A stretch of 49,363 nt of DNA from UBA8752 sp042095055 (GCA_042095055.1 JBELBZ010000015.1:1-49363), one strand, 5' to 3'. Counted from the first letter of the stretch, positions 1 to 8,654 are shown. The notes: generated by a model not told the origin, from the letters alone. Made by a program: numbers and translations.

Positions 1-74
<74 letters not shown>

Positions 75-84
75 CAACTACCGG

Positions 85-113
85 ACGGTGCGCTCCCCGC
101 GCACCGTTTTTTT
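85..113 (+). terminator. Intrinsic terminator after tRNA-Ala
   Basis: A perfect 9-bp stem ACGGTGCGC/GCGCACCGT with loop TCCCC is followed directly by a run of seven T (107-113). It sits in the 41 bases between the two tRNAs, which suggests that the tRNA-Arg either has its own promoter or is made by read-through. Confidence 0.85.
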
Positions 114-115
114 CT

Positions 116-190
116 GGCTCCGTAGTTCAATGGATAGAATAAGGGTTTCCGGTACCCTAGATGCAGGTTCGATTCCCGCCGGAGCTACCA
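116..190 (+). tRNA. tRNA-Arg (anticodon CCG)
   Basis: Acceptor GGCTCCG pairs with CGGAGCT, D stem GTTC/GAAT, anticodon stem AGGGT/ACCCT around loop TTCCGGT (anticodon CCG), T stem GCAGG/CCCGC around TTCGATT with one A-C mismatch. Discriminator A (187) is followed by an encoded CCA (188-190), unlike the neighbouring tRNA-Ala. Confidence 0.95.
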
Positions 191-215
191 CCGGATGACA
201 TCCGATTCACCATGC

Positions 216-245
216 AGGCCCGCCTCTACAGCGGGCCTTTGCTTT
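216..245 (+). terminator. Intrinsic terminator after tRNA-Arg
   Basis: An 8-bp perfect stem AGGCCCGC/GCGGGCCT with a 7-base loop (CTCTACA) is followed by TTTGCTTT. It lies 26 bases after the tRNA and just before the lipoprotein gene. Confidence 0.75.
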
Positions 246-261
246 GCCCTAATTTGCCACC

Positions 262-660
262 ATGTCGAAGATTGTGAATGGGTTATTGCTCGCGGCCCTC
301 TTGCCGGCGTGCATTCCCCTCAATGAGGATGTGGTGGGCAGGTTTGCTTTGGATGAAGGGGCCGGCTGCAACGTATGTGCAGAGCGCGGTCCCAGGGTGA
401 TGAGTTTTCGCGAGGTTGAAGCTGGGCAGGGGGCGTTTCGGTACCGTTTTGATTTCGAGGATGGGGGAAGCCACGCCGGGGCGTACCAATTCGTGGCAAC
501 AGATTCTTCAGATGTAAGCCTCACGCTGTACCCCGACAGTGCGGGGCCCTTTTACCAAGATGTGGTCGGTCAGGTGATCCTCACCCAATACACCTATCGG
601 GCAGGAGTGATGCGAGAGCCTTGCGGAGGCTTGTTCAAACAATGCAAATGGAAGCCATGA
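262..660 (+). CDS. Small lipoprotein, function unknown
   Basis: The 132-residue product starts with a short signal sequence ending in LLPAC (lipobox, lipidated Cys17), so it is probably a membrane-anchored lipoprotein facing the periplasm or cell surface. The mature part has five further Cys (NVCAERG near residue 39, and a C-terminal cluster REPCGGLFKQCKWKP) and a beta-rich middle. I do not recognise a family. The stop overlaps the ATG of the downstream metallo-hydrolase (ATGA), so the two are probably co-transcribed and translationally coupled. Confidence 0.7.
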   Translation: MSKIVNGLLLAALLPACIPLNEDVVGRFALDEGAGCNVCAERGPRVMSFREVEAGQGAFRYRFDFEDGGSHAGAYQFVATDSSDVSLTLYPDSAGPFYQDVVGQVILTQYTYRAGVMREPCGGLFKQCKWKP

Positions 661-1610
661 TACAGTTCAGGTGGCTCAGGTGGGCAGGGGTTGCAGCCAT
701 ATTGGTACTGGTTGGTGGCTGGACAACAAGTCCGGAAGCGGAGCAGCGTGGCGTCACGCTGACGGTGTTGGGCAATGTGCAGGACGGCGGGTATCCCCAC
801 ATCGGCTGCCAGCGTGAGGACTGCCGCAACCTCTTTTTGCGGCCCGCCGGCACTCACCAAGTGGTGTGTTTGGGTGTGGTGGATTCACTGGCAGGACGTC
901 AATACCTGTTCGAGGCCACACCAGATGCAGCGCGGCAGGCCAGTCAGCTGGAGCAATTGCCGGGCGCACACACAGGGATGCCCGATGGCATTTTCCTCAC
1001 CCATGCCCATTGGGGCCATTACGCCGGCTTGGGCTTGCTGGGACGGGAGGCGATGGGGGCCAAAGGCGTTGAGGTCTTTGCCATGCCGAAGCTGCGTTCT
1101 TTTCTGGAGAAAAACGGCCCTTGGAGCCAGCTGGTGGAGTTGGGCAACATCGTCCTAACGACACTGTCATCGGATGCCCCAGTGAGGCCCACGCCCCGGC
1201 TTACCGTTACGCCGCTGAGGGTGCCGCACCGCGACGAATTCTCAGAAACGGTAGGCTACCGGATTGAAGGCCCCAACCGCAGCGCCCTCTTCATTCCAGA
1301 CATCGACAAGTGGTCCAAGTGGGACCGCGATCTGCGGGAAATGGTCGAAACCGTGGATTACGCCTTCTTGGACGGGACCTTTCACGATGGTGCAGAGCTA
1401 GGTCACCGCGACATGGCTGAGGTCCCGCATCCCTTTATCGTCGAGAGCCTGTCCCTCATGCAGACTTGGTCCGCCGAGGAGCGCAACAAGGTGCACTTCA
1501 TCCACCTGAACCACACCAATGCTTTGCTCAACCCAGCTTCAGAAGAAAGCCAGGGCGTGGCGGCTGCAGGGTGTCATGTGGCGCGTTACGCCGATCGTTT
1601 TCAGCTGTGA
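657..1610 (+). CDS. PqqB-like metallo-beta-lactamase-fold hydrolase, exported
   Basis: The 317-residue protein has a metallo-beta-lactamase fold. The metal motif THAHWGH matches the PqqB-type variant of HxHxDH, with Trp-Gly replacing the Asp region. The PqqB-like opening LGNVQDGG and a Cys pair (IGCQREDC) follow an N-terminal hydrophobic segment that looks like a signal peptide or anchor. Further candidate ligands are H in LRVPHRDE and the Asp in FIPDIDKW. No other pqq gene is visible, so PQQ synthesis is not supported; these proteins in Bacteroidota are generally uncharacterised hydrolases. ATG 657 is chosen because it overlaps the stop of the lipoprotein gene; a reading frame from 621 would intrude further. 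Its 3' end overlaps the convergent NOS gene by 10 bases. Confidence 0.82.
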   Translation: MIQFRWLRWAGVAAILVLVGGWTTSPEAEQRGVTLTVLGNVQDGGYPHIGCQREDCRNLFLRPAGTHQVVCLGVVDSLAGRQYLFEATPDAARQASQLEQLPGAHTGMPDGIFLTHAHWGHYAGLGLLGREAMGAKGVEVFAMPKLRSFLEKNGPWSQLVELGNIVLTTLSSDAPVRPTPRLTVTPLRVPHRDEFSETVGYRIEGPNRSALFIPDIDKWSKWDRDLREMVETVDYAFLDGTFHDGAELGHRDMAEVPHPFIVESLSLMQTWSAEERNKVHFIHLNHTNALLNPASEESQGVAAAGCHVARYADRFQL

Positions 1611-2911
1611 CTTGAGCTCTTCTTCAAGTAAGGCCGCCGGATAGGGAGCACCTTGGCGAGCTTGTCAAAACCGAAGGGGCACCGGGGTGTTTCGTGCTGA
1701 TTTTCCAGATGGAACGGGTCGTTTGAGCGCGCAACTGCCTCTTCAACAGGAGCACTGCTGCGGGCGGCGACATCATCTGCAGGGCCGCTTTGATAAAAGA
1801 AGTTCGTGTGTGCTGCTACGGAGTTGTCAAAGTCCCGGTGAAATTGAGGACTCATCGAACCTGAAACGGGTGGGGTGAGCCAGTTCCAATCCCCATTCAA
1901 GGGCCTGCCTGCCTTCTCTTCTACTTGGCAAAAGCGCTCGAACTGCGCACCCAATTCATGGTGATCGCCTATCCGAAAACCCGCGCGGTCAAAGCTGTGC
2001 AACACAGCCTGGTTGATGGCAATCATGGCCTGGTCTTTCCAGAGGTTCCGGTGGGATGAGGTATCCAGCTCCATGGCTTGACCGATTTTCTCAGTCAGGT
2101 CGTAACGCTGCGGATCGCAGAAATTGCGGGCTGCAATTTCAGTGCCCATGTACCAGCCATTGAACGGGGCACATGGATAGGTGATCCCACCTATGACAAG
2201 GGCCATCTCGCTGATGACAGGAATGGCATACCAACGCAAGCCCAAAGCATCGATGCCCGGGTAATCGGGGTGGGTGATGTCCACCTCGGGAAACTGCTCC
2301 GGATGTACCGCAAAATGGTCCACAGGCGACGTCTCTTCATCGTCAATCCAAATGGACCAAGGCAGTGGCGTGTGTGCCGTTTTCTGTCTAGGGGTCCATC
2401 CAAGCTGCATCATGCGGTGCGTGAATGTGGTGGAGTGGGGGTCACCCAAAATCTGGCCGTCAGCTTGTTCGAACCCTGCATAGCGCAGCAGTTGATGGTT
2501 GGCAATGCGGACAGGGTCCGGCTGGTCTGTTTGTTGGGGTTTCCGTGGGGCAAATACCGTGATCACGCTTTGTATGTTGCCCCCCTTCCATGCCCATTGG
2601 AGGTGCTGTTGCAAGGATGCTACAACACCCTCCTTATCGCGCACGTCCCGGCAGTCTTGAACCTGAAGGGTGCGCCACATGTGCCGTCCAATGCAGCGGT
2701 TGCTTCCGCGCCAAGCCCATTGAACCCCAAAGCACAGTTCGTCTTCTGTGTGCACGTATGTCCCGGTATTCGAGATTTCTGCTACAATCGCTTCAAGCCG
2801 ACGCGACACGGCCTGTTCACCCATGGCGTAACGCGGGTCCTTCGCCATATCCTGGATAAAGGCCTCCGCTTGGGACAATAACCGCGTTTCGGTAAGGGGC
2901 AAGTTGGTCAT
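1601..2911 (-). CDS. nos: Bacterial nitric oxide synthase, oxygenase domain
   Basis: The 436-residue product carries the hallmarks of NOS oxygenase: SNRCIGR with the heme-thiolate Cys73; NHQLLRYAGF and ILGDP near residues 138-157; the substrate pocket PFNGWYMGTEIAARN with the arginine-binding Glu258; and the pterin-side motif WLTPPVSGSMSPQFH near 344-358. It would oxidise L-arginine to citrulline and NO in the cytoplasm. No reductase domain is fused and none is encoded nearby, so electrons would come from a general flavodoxin- or ferredoxin-type donor, as in Bacillus-type NOS. It is longer than the usual ~360 residues because of a ~55-residue C-terminal tail containing RCPFGF and a basic end. 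It is divergent from a carbonic anhydrase across a region with two palindromes and convergent with the MBL gene. Confidence 0.93.
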   Translation of the reverse strand: MTNLPLTETRLLSQAEAFIQDMAKDPRYAMGEQAVSRRLEAIVAEISNTGTYVHTEDELCFGVQWAWRGSNRCIGRHMWRTLQVQDCRDVRDKEGVVASLQQHLQWAWKGGNIQSVITVFAPRKPQQTDQPDPVRIANHQLLRYAGFEQADGQILGDPHSTTFTHRMMQLGWTPRQKTAHTPLPWSIWIDDEETSPVDHFAVHPEQFPEVDITHPDYPGIDALGLRWYAIPVISEMALVIGGITYPCAPFNGWYMGTEIAARNFCDPQRYDLTEKIGQAMELDTSSHRNLWKDQAMIAINQAVLHSFDRAGFRIGDHHELGAQFERFCQVEEKAGRPLNGDWNWLTPPVSGSMSPQFHRDFDNSVAAHTNFFYQSGPADDVAARSSAPVEEAVARSNDPFHLENQHETPRCPFGFDKLAKVLPIRRPYLKKSSSHS

Positions 2912-2923
2912 AGCTAAGAGATT

Positions 2924-2954
2924 AAAAGGTAATCAGTGCAAGAGGTTCACACAA
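2924..2954 (-). promoter_or_regulatory. Predicted nos promoter
   Basis: On the minus strand TTG (plus 2952-2954) lies 20 bases from TACCTTTT (plus 2924-2931), a 7-of-8 match to the Bacteroidota TAnnTTTG element. The nos ATG is 12 bases further on, so the 5' UTR would be very short. Two palindromes lie upstream. Confidence 0.55.
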
Positions 2955-2979
2955 GGTGACCAGAATCCACTCGGGTGGC

Positions 2980-3015
2980 ATGACCCCAGTCATTCCCGGG
3001 TATGACTTTTGTCAT
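2980..3015. promoter_or_regulatory. Two tandem ATGAC-N4-GTCAT palindromes (candidate operators)
   Basis: Positions 2980-2993 and 3002-3015 are each perfect ATGAC-N4-GTCAT palindromes, with spacers CCCA and TTTT. Their centres are 22 bases apart, about two helical turns. The 5-4-5 layout is that of Crp/Fnr-family sites (Fnr: TTGAT-N4-ATCAA). They lie about 70 and 90 bases upstream of the predicted nos start point, where class I activators commonly sit, and immediately upstream of the carbonic anhydrase gene. The cognate regulator is not in the window. Confidence 0.6.
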
Positions 3016-3091
3016 GGATTGGGGACATTTATTGGGAAGAATTCATGCCCCGGGTTTGAAATCAAAGGGCGTGAGCATAGATGTTTGCAGC

Positions 3092-3733
3092 ATGATCGAC
3101 CGCTACCTATCCCTTGATGGTGCCCTCGGCGCCGAATTACAACAGGCCATGACCCCCGCTGAAGCTGTTGAGCTTCTCAAAGACGGGGTGCGCAGGTCCA
3201 CTTCAGGAGAGACTTCAACCCGAAACAGAACGGCTTTGCTGAGCGATGCCGCGGGAGGGCAGTATCCTTATGCTGCTGTGTTGTCATGCATTGACAGCCG
3301 TGCACCTGTAGAGCAGATTTTTGATGCGGCATCCGGTGACCTTTTTGTCGCACGTGTCGCAGGCAATGTGGCTTCACCAGATTTGACGGCAAGTTTGGAG
3401 TATGCCACCAAGTATGCGGGAAGCAAGGCCATTCTTGTCTTGGGTCACACCCGTTGTGGCGCAGTCAAAGGGGCCTGGGCTGGTTTGGAGGACGGACATT
3501 TGACCGGCCTGTTGGGCCGCATTCAGCCTGCAGTAAACGAGACCAAGTCCGAAGTGGGGGCTGAGGATTCAGCCGAGAATTTGGACCGTTGTTCTCAAGT
3601 CAACGTGCGCAAGACCATGGCGGCATTGCGCAGCGACAGCAGCATTCTAGCCGGGTTAGAGGCCGAAGGCAAAATCGCCATTGTCGGCGGCGTTTATGAC
3701 GTGGCTACAGGCGAGGTGGCTTGGCTCGACTGA
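3092..3733 (+). CDS. Beta-class carbonic anhydrase
   Basis: The product has the beta-carbonic anhydrase signature: SCIDSR (zinc Cys, catalytic Asp/Arg pair) and GHTRCGAV (zinc His and Cys), separated by FVARVAGN and a helix, as in the family. It interconverts CO2 and bicarbonate in the cytoplasm. I choose ATG 3092, giving 213 residues, because the in-frame ATG at 3002 lies inside the second palindrome and would add 30 residues with no family resemblance. The usual family N-terminus (here TPAEAVELLKDGVRRS) is retained either way. It is divergent from nos and probably shares its control region. Uncertainty is in the start, not in the family. Confidence 0.9.
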   Translation: MIDRYLSLDGALGAELQQAMTPAEAVELLKDGVRRSTSGETSTRNRTALLSDAAGGQYPYAAVLSCIDSRAPVEQIFDAASGDLFVARVAGNVASPDLTASLEYATKYAGSKAILVLGHTRCGAVKGAWAGLEDGHLTGLLGRIQPAVNETKSEVGAEDSAENLDRCSQVNVRKTMAALRSDSSILAGLEAEGKIAIVGGVYDVATGEVAWLD

Positions 3734-3787
3734 GCAACGCCCTCTGTATATCGTGGTGCGGTCGGACCTTGGGCCCAGACCTTGAAT

Positions 3788-5206
3788 TCAGCGGGCCAAC
3801 TTGACTTTGCAAACCAGGTTGTTGTGGGCCACGCTCACGATGTAAAGGCCTTTTCCTGAAAATGGAATGTGGCCGTCTGGGCTGAGTCCAGACGCCATCA
3901 GCCTCCCTCCAAGGTCGTGCACGTTCCAGGTGAAACCAGTGGCTTCAGATACCCACCACCCTGCGGAGGTTGGGGCTATTTCCAGTGGTGCAGTCTCCAT
4001 CTGGAGTACGGTGTTGGTGCCGGCCACTATGGTGCCTTGGAGGTAGTGCGCGGTTCCTTCTGAAGGGCGCTGGTACACCAGGTGGACTGTATTTCCATTG
4101 ACCCTCACTACTGGCCGGCGGCTGTGCCCTGACAAGTCCTCGGTGACAGCATTGGAGGAGGCCAACCATTCGCTGGGCGCTGACGCAGAATTGCTCCCGG
4201 TGGCGACCATGATGTCATACCCTCCTTGGTTTTTTTCCCAGGCCACAACACTGTGGTCTTGGTCGGCATCGACGGTGGGGTTGTTTTCGACATGGTTTGT
4301 TCCAGGTTCGATGCGGTCTGACCCCGTCAGGGTCCAACCTTCGAGGTCAGCAGTGGACCAATAGACCCTGCTGCCACCTTCACCAGCGGACATGAATACG
4401 GCCATGAGGCTGCCATCACCGAGGATGCATGTTTCTGCCTCTGATGCGGGGCATGAATTGATGTTCCAATCTGTGGGGTCGATGTCCAGCGCTTCACTCC
4501 ATTCGCCAGATTCGTCGGTCCGCATCAGCCAAAAATCTCGGATGTTGTTGTTGTTGTTTCTCACCACGTCATAGTTCCGGCCTTCATGGCTAAAAGGCGT
4601 CGAAGCACAACACTCGCATACGGCCTCTCCATCCATGGCTTCGCCCGCATTTACTGGAGGCAAAAAGGCAGCGTTTGCGGTGTCCCAAAACTGGGCGCCT
4701 TCCAAAACAGGTGTGGAGCCCCATTTCACAGTAACCCAGGGCTCCTGATTCTCGTCAAACGCCGGGACGGGCATGAAGTGATCGACAGTGGCTCCCGGAG
4801 CAATGGCAACGGGGTCGCCCCAAGTGGCGCCACCATCCTCTGAAATCACCACTCTGCCGCCGTCATCCCACTGCCCCGACAGTTGGTAAGAGACTGCGAT
4901 GCGGTTGCCAGAAACCGCCATACGAGGCCCTTCAGCGTCGTTGATGAACAAGCCTGTTTCGTCTGTAACGGCCACGGGAGTTCCGAATCCTGTACCCGTC
5001 CATCGGGTACAGTACAGGCCGCCGCTTGAACCGCTTTTGCCATGGAGTATGACGGGATTCCCTTCGGTGTCGAGCACCATTCGGAGATTGGTGTAGCCAA
5101 ATTCAGTAGGGGCAACCGTCCAAACATCTCCCCAATTGATGGAGGTTTGGGCCAGCAAAGAGGCAGAGAAAATCAGACCGGATAAAACAGCAATAACAGT
5201 GCGCAT
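3788..5206 (-). CDS. Secreted BNR/sialidase-fold protein with T9SS C-terminal domain
   Basis: The 472-residue product begins with a clear signal peptide (MRTVIAVLSGLIFSASLLAQ). The body is a beta-propeller-like sequence with an Asp-box, SEDGGATWGDP, as in sialidases and related lectin or glycosidase propellers, and several W-rich repeat blades. A Cys pair CECCAS and a run of four Asn sit mid-protein. The last ~70 residues (WNVHDLGGRLMASG, then GKGLYIVSV) resemble a T9SS type A sorting domain, so export to the cell surface or medium is likely. No catalytic site could be assigned, so enzymatic activity is not claimed. ATG 5206 is preferred over an upstream GTG (5230) because it begins the signal peptide. 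It is divergent from another T9SS cargo gene. Confidence 0.8.
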   Translation of the reverse strand: MRTVIAVLSGLIFSASLLAQTSINWGDVWTVAPTEFGYTNLRMVLDTEGNPVILHGKSGSSGGLYCTRWTGTGFGTPVAVTDETGLFINDAEGPRMAVSGNRIAVSYQLSGQWDDGGRVVISEDGGATWGDPVAIAPGATVDHFMPVPAFDENQEPWVTVKWGSTPVLEGAQFWDTANAAFLPPVNAGEAMDGEAVCECCASTPFSHEGRNYDVVRNNNNNIRDFWLMRTDESGEWSEALDIDPTDWNINSCPASEAETCILGDGSLMAVFMSAGEGGSRVYWSTADLEGWTLTGSDRIEPGTNHVENNPTVDADQDHSVVAWEKNQGGYDIMVATGSNSASAPSEWLASSNAVTEDLSGHSRRPVVRVNGNTVHLVYQRPSEGTAHYLQGTIVAGTNTVLQMETAPLEIAPTSAGWWVSEATGFTWNVHDLGGRLMASGLSPDGHIPFSGKGLYIVSVAHNNLVCKVKLAR

Positions 5207-5258
5207 GACAGCAAGGTAGCACGGTATCACAATTGGACGCTATGCCTACATTGAGCCC

Positions 5259-6191
5259 ATGAATGTTTTGTTTTCACTGTCTCGGGTGGCTTGTTTCGCA
5301 ATGCTGCTCTTGTTGTGTGCCACTGGAAAGTCGCAGACCTTGACCTGCGCAGAAATCCAAGGTGAATCGGAGGTCAGTCCATATGAAGGACAAGAAGTGA
5401 CCGTCTCTGGCAAGGTGACGGTTTATTTCGGTGATGTGTGGTACATCCAAGATGATTACGGGCCGTGGAATGGCCTGATGTGTGTCGGGCCTAACGTGAT
5501 CATCGAGGCCAATCCTCCTTGGTGGAGCGAGCCCCGTCAGCCCGAAGTAGGAGATGTACTGCAATTGACAGGGACCATTGTCGAAACAGATGGGAATACG
5601 CAGATGATGCAGATCACGGATTACGTCTTCAACGATTTTTGGAATGCAACACCAGCAGGGGCCGGCGTGACGGTAGAGGAAATGATGGACGAAAGTTTAG
5701 AAGGGACCCGCGCCCGACTGGACCCCGTGACCGTCGTATCCGCCCCCGACGGCGATGTATGGACGGTCTCAGATGCCACTGGAACGTTGACCGTTTATGG
5801 GTTGGATACAGACGATCCAAGCATGAATGAGGATGGGGATGGTCCCACCCCCGGAGACGTGTACCGCATTTATGGCGCTGTTCGGCAAATCGGCGAGGAT
5901 TACGTCTTGGACTTGAGCGACATTGACACCCTGTCCCTGGTCACCGGCGTTGAGGAGCAGCTTGACATGGCGCTGCAGCTCACGCCGAATCCCGCGCACG
6001 ACGAAGTGCGGATTTCGGGACTGGCTCAACCGGGCACTTGGCGCATTTTCGATGCCTTGGGACGCTCGGTGCGGTCAGGAATGGCCACAGGCTCATGCAC
6101 GGTGTCTTTGCAGGGTTTATTGCCCGGCAGGTATACGGTACATGTCACTGCTGCGGGTGAAACCGCTCGGAAGCCCTTGATCGTCAACTGA
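5259..6191 (+). CDS. Secreted OB-fold protein with T9SS C-terminal domain
   Basis: The 310-residue product has a signal peptide ending near GKSQ. Two consecutive OB-fold-like segments follow (around 30-125, with VTVSGKVTVYFGDVWYIQDD, and 130-225, with DVWTVSDATGTLTVYG), resembling the nucleic-acid-binding-fold domains often found in secreted Bacteroidota nucleases and in DUF5689-type proteins, but no nuclease domain is attached. The C-terminus (LTPNPAHDEVRISGL, IFDALGRSVRSG, LLPGRYTVHV) is a textbook T9SS type A sorting domain. It is secreted or surface-anchored; the ligand is unknown. Only 52 bases separate its ATG from the start of the divergent BNR-protein gene. Confidence 0.8.
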   Translation: MNVLFSLSRVACFAMLLLLCATGKSQTLTCAEIQGESEVSPYEGQEVTVSGKVTVYFGDVWYIQDDYGPWNGLMCVGPNVIIEANPPWWSEPRQPEVGDVLQLTGTIVETDGNTQMMQITDYVFNDFWNATPAGAGVTVEEMMDESLEGTRARLDPVTVVSAPDGDVWTVSDATGTLTVYGLDTDDPSMNEDGDGPTPGDVYRIYGAVRQIGEDYVLDLSDIDTLSLVTGVEEQLDMALQLTPNPAHDEVRISGLAQPGTWRIFDALGRSVRSGMATGSCTVSLQGLLPGRYTVHVTAAGETARKPLIVN

Positions 6192-6225
6192 AGTCCTCGC
6201 TTTTCAAGGCAAGGACGTGCGGCGA

Positions 6226-8589
6226 TCAGTCTTCGAGGGACTCGATGTAATCCTGGTTCTCCCGCACGCGCTGCATGGGGTTGCTTGAACCGCGCCCAAA
6301 TCCTCGGGTGGCGTCGTTGTACAAGTCGATGCGCTGAGGGCGCACGTTGCGGGGCCAAGCATTGTTGGTCAAGTCTGTATCGGCCGTTTCGAGATAGGGG
6401 TCGAGTGTGATGGAAACCGCTTCTTGTGGCGTCACAAAAACCTTGGTGACTTCCTTGCCGCCCTTGCGCCAAATCTCCACGGGAACGCGCCGGACATCGG
6501 TTGTCCCGTCTTCGTATGTGAAGCCTACAATCACGGGCATGACCAAACCTCCAAGGTTCTCAAAGGTCAACTGGTAGAAGTGCTTTCCAGAGGACAACAA
6601 TTTGAGCTCGTCCTCATCCAACTGGGCCACATAGTCTTTGTATTCCTCGCGTTCGATTTCCATCACCTCGTACGGATCAACCGTCGTGTAATGGTCGTTG
6701 AGTTCAGGACGCGCCTCGAGCCGGCTTTCGGCAATGTAGGTTTCGTCGCGTATCAAGGAAATGTCGGCAGGCTGGGCTTCTTTCTCGGCTTTGGCAAGGG
6801 CCTTTTCAACGTCGGGGTCGCCAGAGGAGATTTGGTACCATTGGATGTCTTTGAGGGACAAATCGACGTGGTCGTTGGTGTAGAACCAGCCGCGCCAGAA
6901 CCAATCGAGATCCACACTTGAAGCGTCTTCCATGGTCCGGAACAGGTCGGCCGGTGTCGGGCGCTTGAAGGCCCAACGGCGACCGTATTCTTTGAAGGCA
7001 TAATCGAAGAGCTCGCGGCCCATGACCGTCTCGCGCAAGATGTTCAATGCGGTAGCCGGCTTTCCGTAGGCGTTCGGGCCAAACTGGAAGATGCTCTCGG
7101 AGTTGGTCATGATGGGGGAAATCCGCTTTGGATCGCCGCCCATGTAGTTGGTGATTTTGCGCGCAGGTCCCCGGCGCGTCGGATAGTTGCGGTCGAATTC
7201 CTTTTCTGCGAGGTACTGAACAAAGGTGTTGAGGCCCTCATCCATCCAAGTCCATTGACGCTCATCTGAGTTGATGATCATCGGGTAGAAGTTGTGTCCT
7301 ACCTCGTGGATGATCACCGAAATCATGCCGTGCTTGGTGCGTGCACTGTAGGTTCCATCGGACTCAGGCCTTCCCCCGTTGAAACAAATCATGGGGTACT
7401 CCATGCCAATCCACTTGGTGTGGACGCTGATGGCCACCGGATAGGGGTATTCGCAGGCAAATTCAGAATAGGTAATCAGGGTCTGCGCCACAGCTTCGGT
7501 GCTGTACTGCTCCCACAGGGGGTTGCCCTCTTTGGGGTAATAGCTCATCGCAAGTGGGGTGCTGTTCTTCAACGGCACAGCCATGGCATCCCAAATGAAC
7601 TTTCGGCTGGAAGCAAAGGCGAAGTCGCGGACATTTTCGGCCTTGTAGCGCCATGTCTTGAGCCCTTTTTCCTTGGTTTTTTCGTTTTCTCTGGCCTCCT
7701 CTTCTGTGACAATCAATACCGGTCTGTCGGCTGTTTTTGCTTCTTCGAACCGTGCCCGCTGGGTGGCCGTCAGCACCTCTTTGGGGTTCTGGAGCACTCC
7801 CGTTGACCCTACAATGTGATCGCTGGGCACTGTGATGCTGACATCATAGTCGCCAAACTCGAGGGTGAACTCACCCGACCCTAAAAACTGCTTGTTTTGC
7901 CAACCCATGCGGTCGTAGTAGGCGCAGAGGCGGGGAAAGAACTGGGCGATGGTGTAGAGGTAGTTGTCTTCTTCCTCGAAATACTCGTAGCCGCTGCGAC
8001 CTCCAATGGCCAGGCGGTCGTTGATGTTGTACCACCAGTCAACCTGAAAGGTGAATTTCCCGCCGGGAGCCAAGGGCTTGGGGAGGTCCACACGCATCAT
8101 GGTTTGGTTGATGGTGTGGGCGAGTTCACGTCCTGAACCGTCTTTTACGGCTTCGATTTTAAACCCACCATCAAAATCAGGCTCTAGGCCTGCGACACGG
8201 TCAAAGGTCATGCGGTCTTCCATGAAGCCTTCTTTGATCATGTGGCTGTCGCTGTCCAAATCCCGCATGTTCTGGTCGAGCTGAAGCCAGAGGTATCGGA
8301 GTTCATCGGGGGAGTTGTTGACATAGGTGATGGTCTCTTTGCCGTCGATGCGTTGTGTTGCGTCGTTGAGGCGGATGTCCATCACATAGTCCACTTGTTG
8401 CTGCCAATAAGCGTGACCTGGAGCGCCGCTCGCAGTCCGCACCGTGTTGGGGGTTGGCAACACATCGTAGAGTTGTCGGAACGGATTGTCGTTGGTATTG
8501 CCCTCTAATTGAGCTTGTCCTGGCAAGGTTGCAAGGAGCGCAACAGACAGAGCAGCAGCGAATCTGAAGCAGGACTGAAGTGTGGTCAT
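6226..8589 (-). CDS. M1 family metallopeptidase (aminopeptidase-like), exported
   Basis: The 787-residue product has a signal peptide (cleavage near GQAQ), an N-terminal beta-sandwich domain, and a gluzincin catalytic site: HEVGH at 428-432 with the third zinc ligand Glu451 in WMDEGLN, the 18-residue spacing of M1 peptidases. GMEYPM near 395-400 occupies the place of the GAMEN substrate loop, consistent with the family variant in Bacteroidota. It probably trims peptides in the periplasm or outside the cell. No T9SS tail is evident. It is convergent with the OB-fold gene (34 bases between) and divergent from the small His-rich gene. Confidence 0.92.
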   Translation of the reverse strand: MTTLQSCFRFAAALSVALLATLPGQAQLEGNTNDNPFRQLYDVLPTPNTVRTASGAPGHAYWQQQVDYVMDIRLNDATQRIDGKETITYVNNSPDELRYLWLQLDQNMRDLDSDSHMIKEGFMEDRMTFDRVAGLEPDFDGGFKIEAVKDGSGRELAHTINQTMMRVDLPKPLAPGGKFTFQVDWWYNINDRLAIGGRSGYEYFEEEDNYLYTIAQFFPRLCAYYDRMGWQNKQFLGSGEFTLEFGDYDVSITVPSDHIVGSTGVLQNPKEVLTATQRARFEEAKTADRPVLIVTEEEARENEKTKEKGLKTWRYKAENVRDFAFASSRKFIWDAMAVPLKNSTPLAMSYYPKEGNPLWEQYSTEAVAQTLITYSEFACEYPYPVAISVHTKWIGMEYPMICFNGGRPESDGTYSARTKHGMISVIIHEVGHNFYPMIINSDERQWTWMDEGLNTFVQYLAEKEFDRNYPTRRGPARKITNYMGGDPKRISPIMTNSESIFQFGPNAYGKPATALNILRETVMGRELFDYAFKEYGRRWAFKRPTPADLFRTMEDASSVDLDWFWRGWFYTNDHVDLSLKDIQWYQISSGDPDVEKALAKAEKEAQPADISLIRDETYIAESRLEARPELNDHYTTVDPYEVMEIEREEYKDYVAQLDEDELKLLSSGKHFYQLTFENLGGLVMPVIVGFTYEDGTTDVRRVPVEIWRKGGKEVTKVFVTPQEAVSITLDPYLETADTDLTNNAWPRNVRPQRIDLYNDATRGFGRGSSNPMQRVRENQDYIESLED

Positions 8590-8654
8590 CGTTTCGTCTC
8601 AGTTGAGGCAACCAGTGCCTTTGGAACCGCCCAATTTACGAAGGGACGCTGACG

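Noticed and set aside
2078..2881. 267-codon open frame on the plus strand opposite nos
   Set aside because: The opposite strand encodes a clear NOS with all motifs; the antisense frame has no recognisable features.
3002..3091. Carbonic anhydrase starting at ATG 3002
   Set aside because: That ATG is part of the second palindrome, and the extra 30 residues show no signal peptide or family match.
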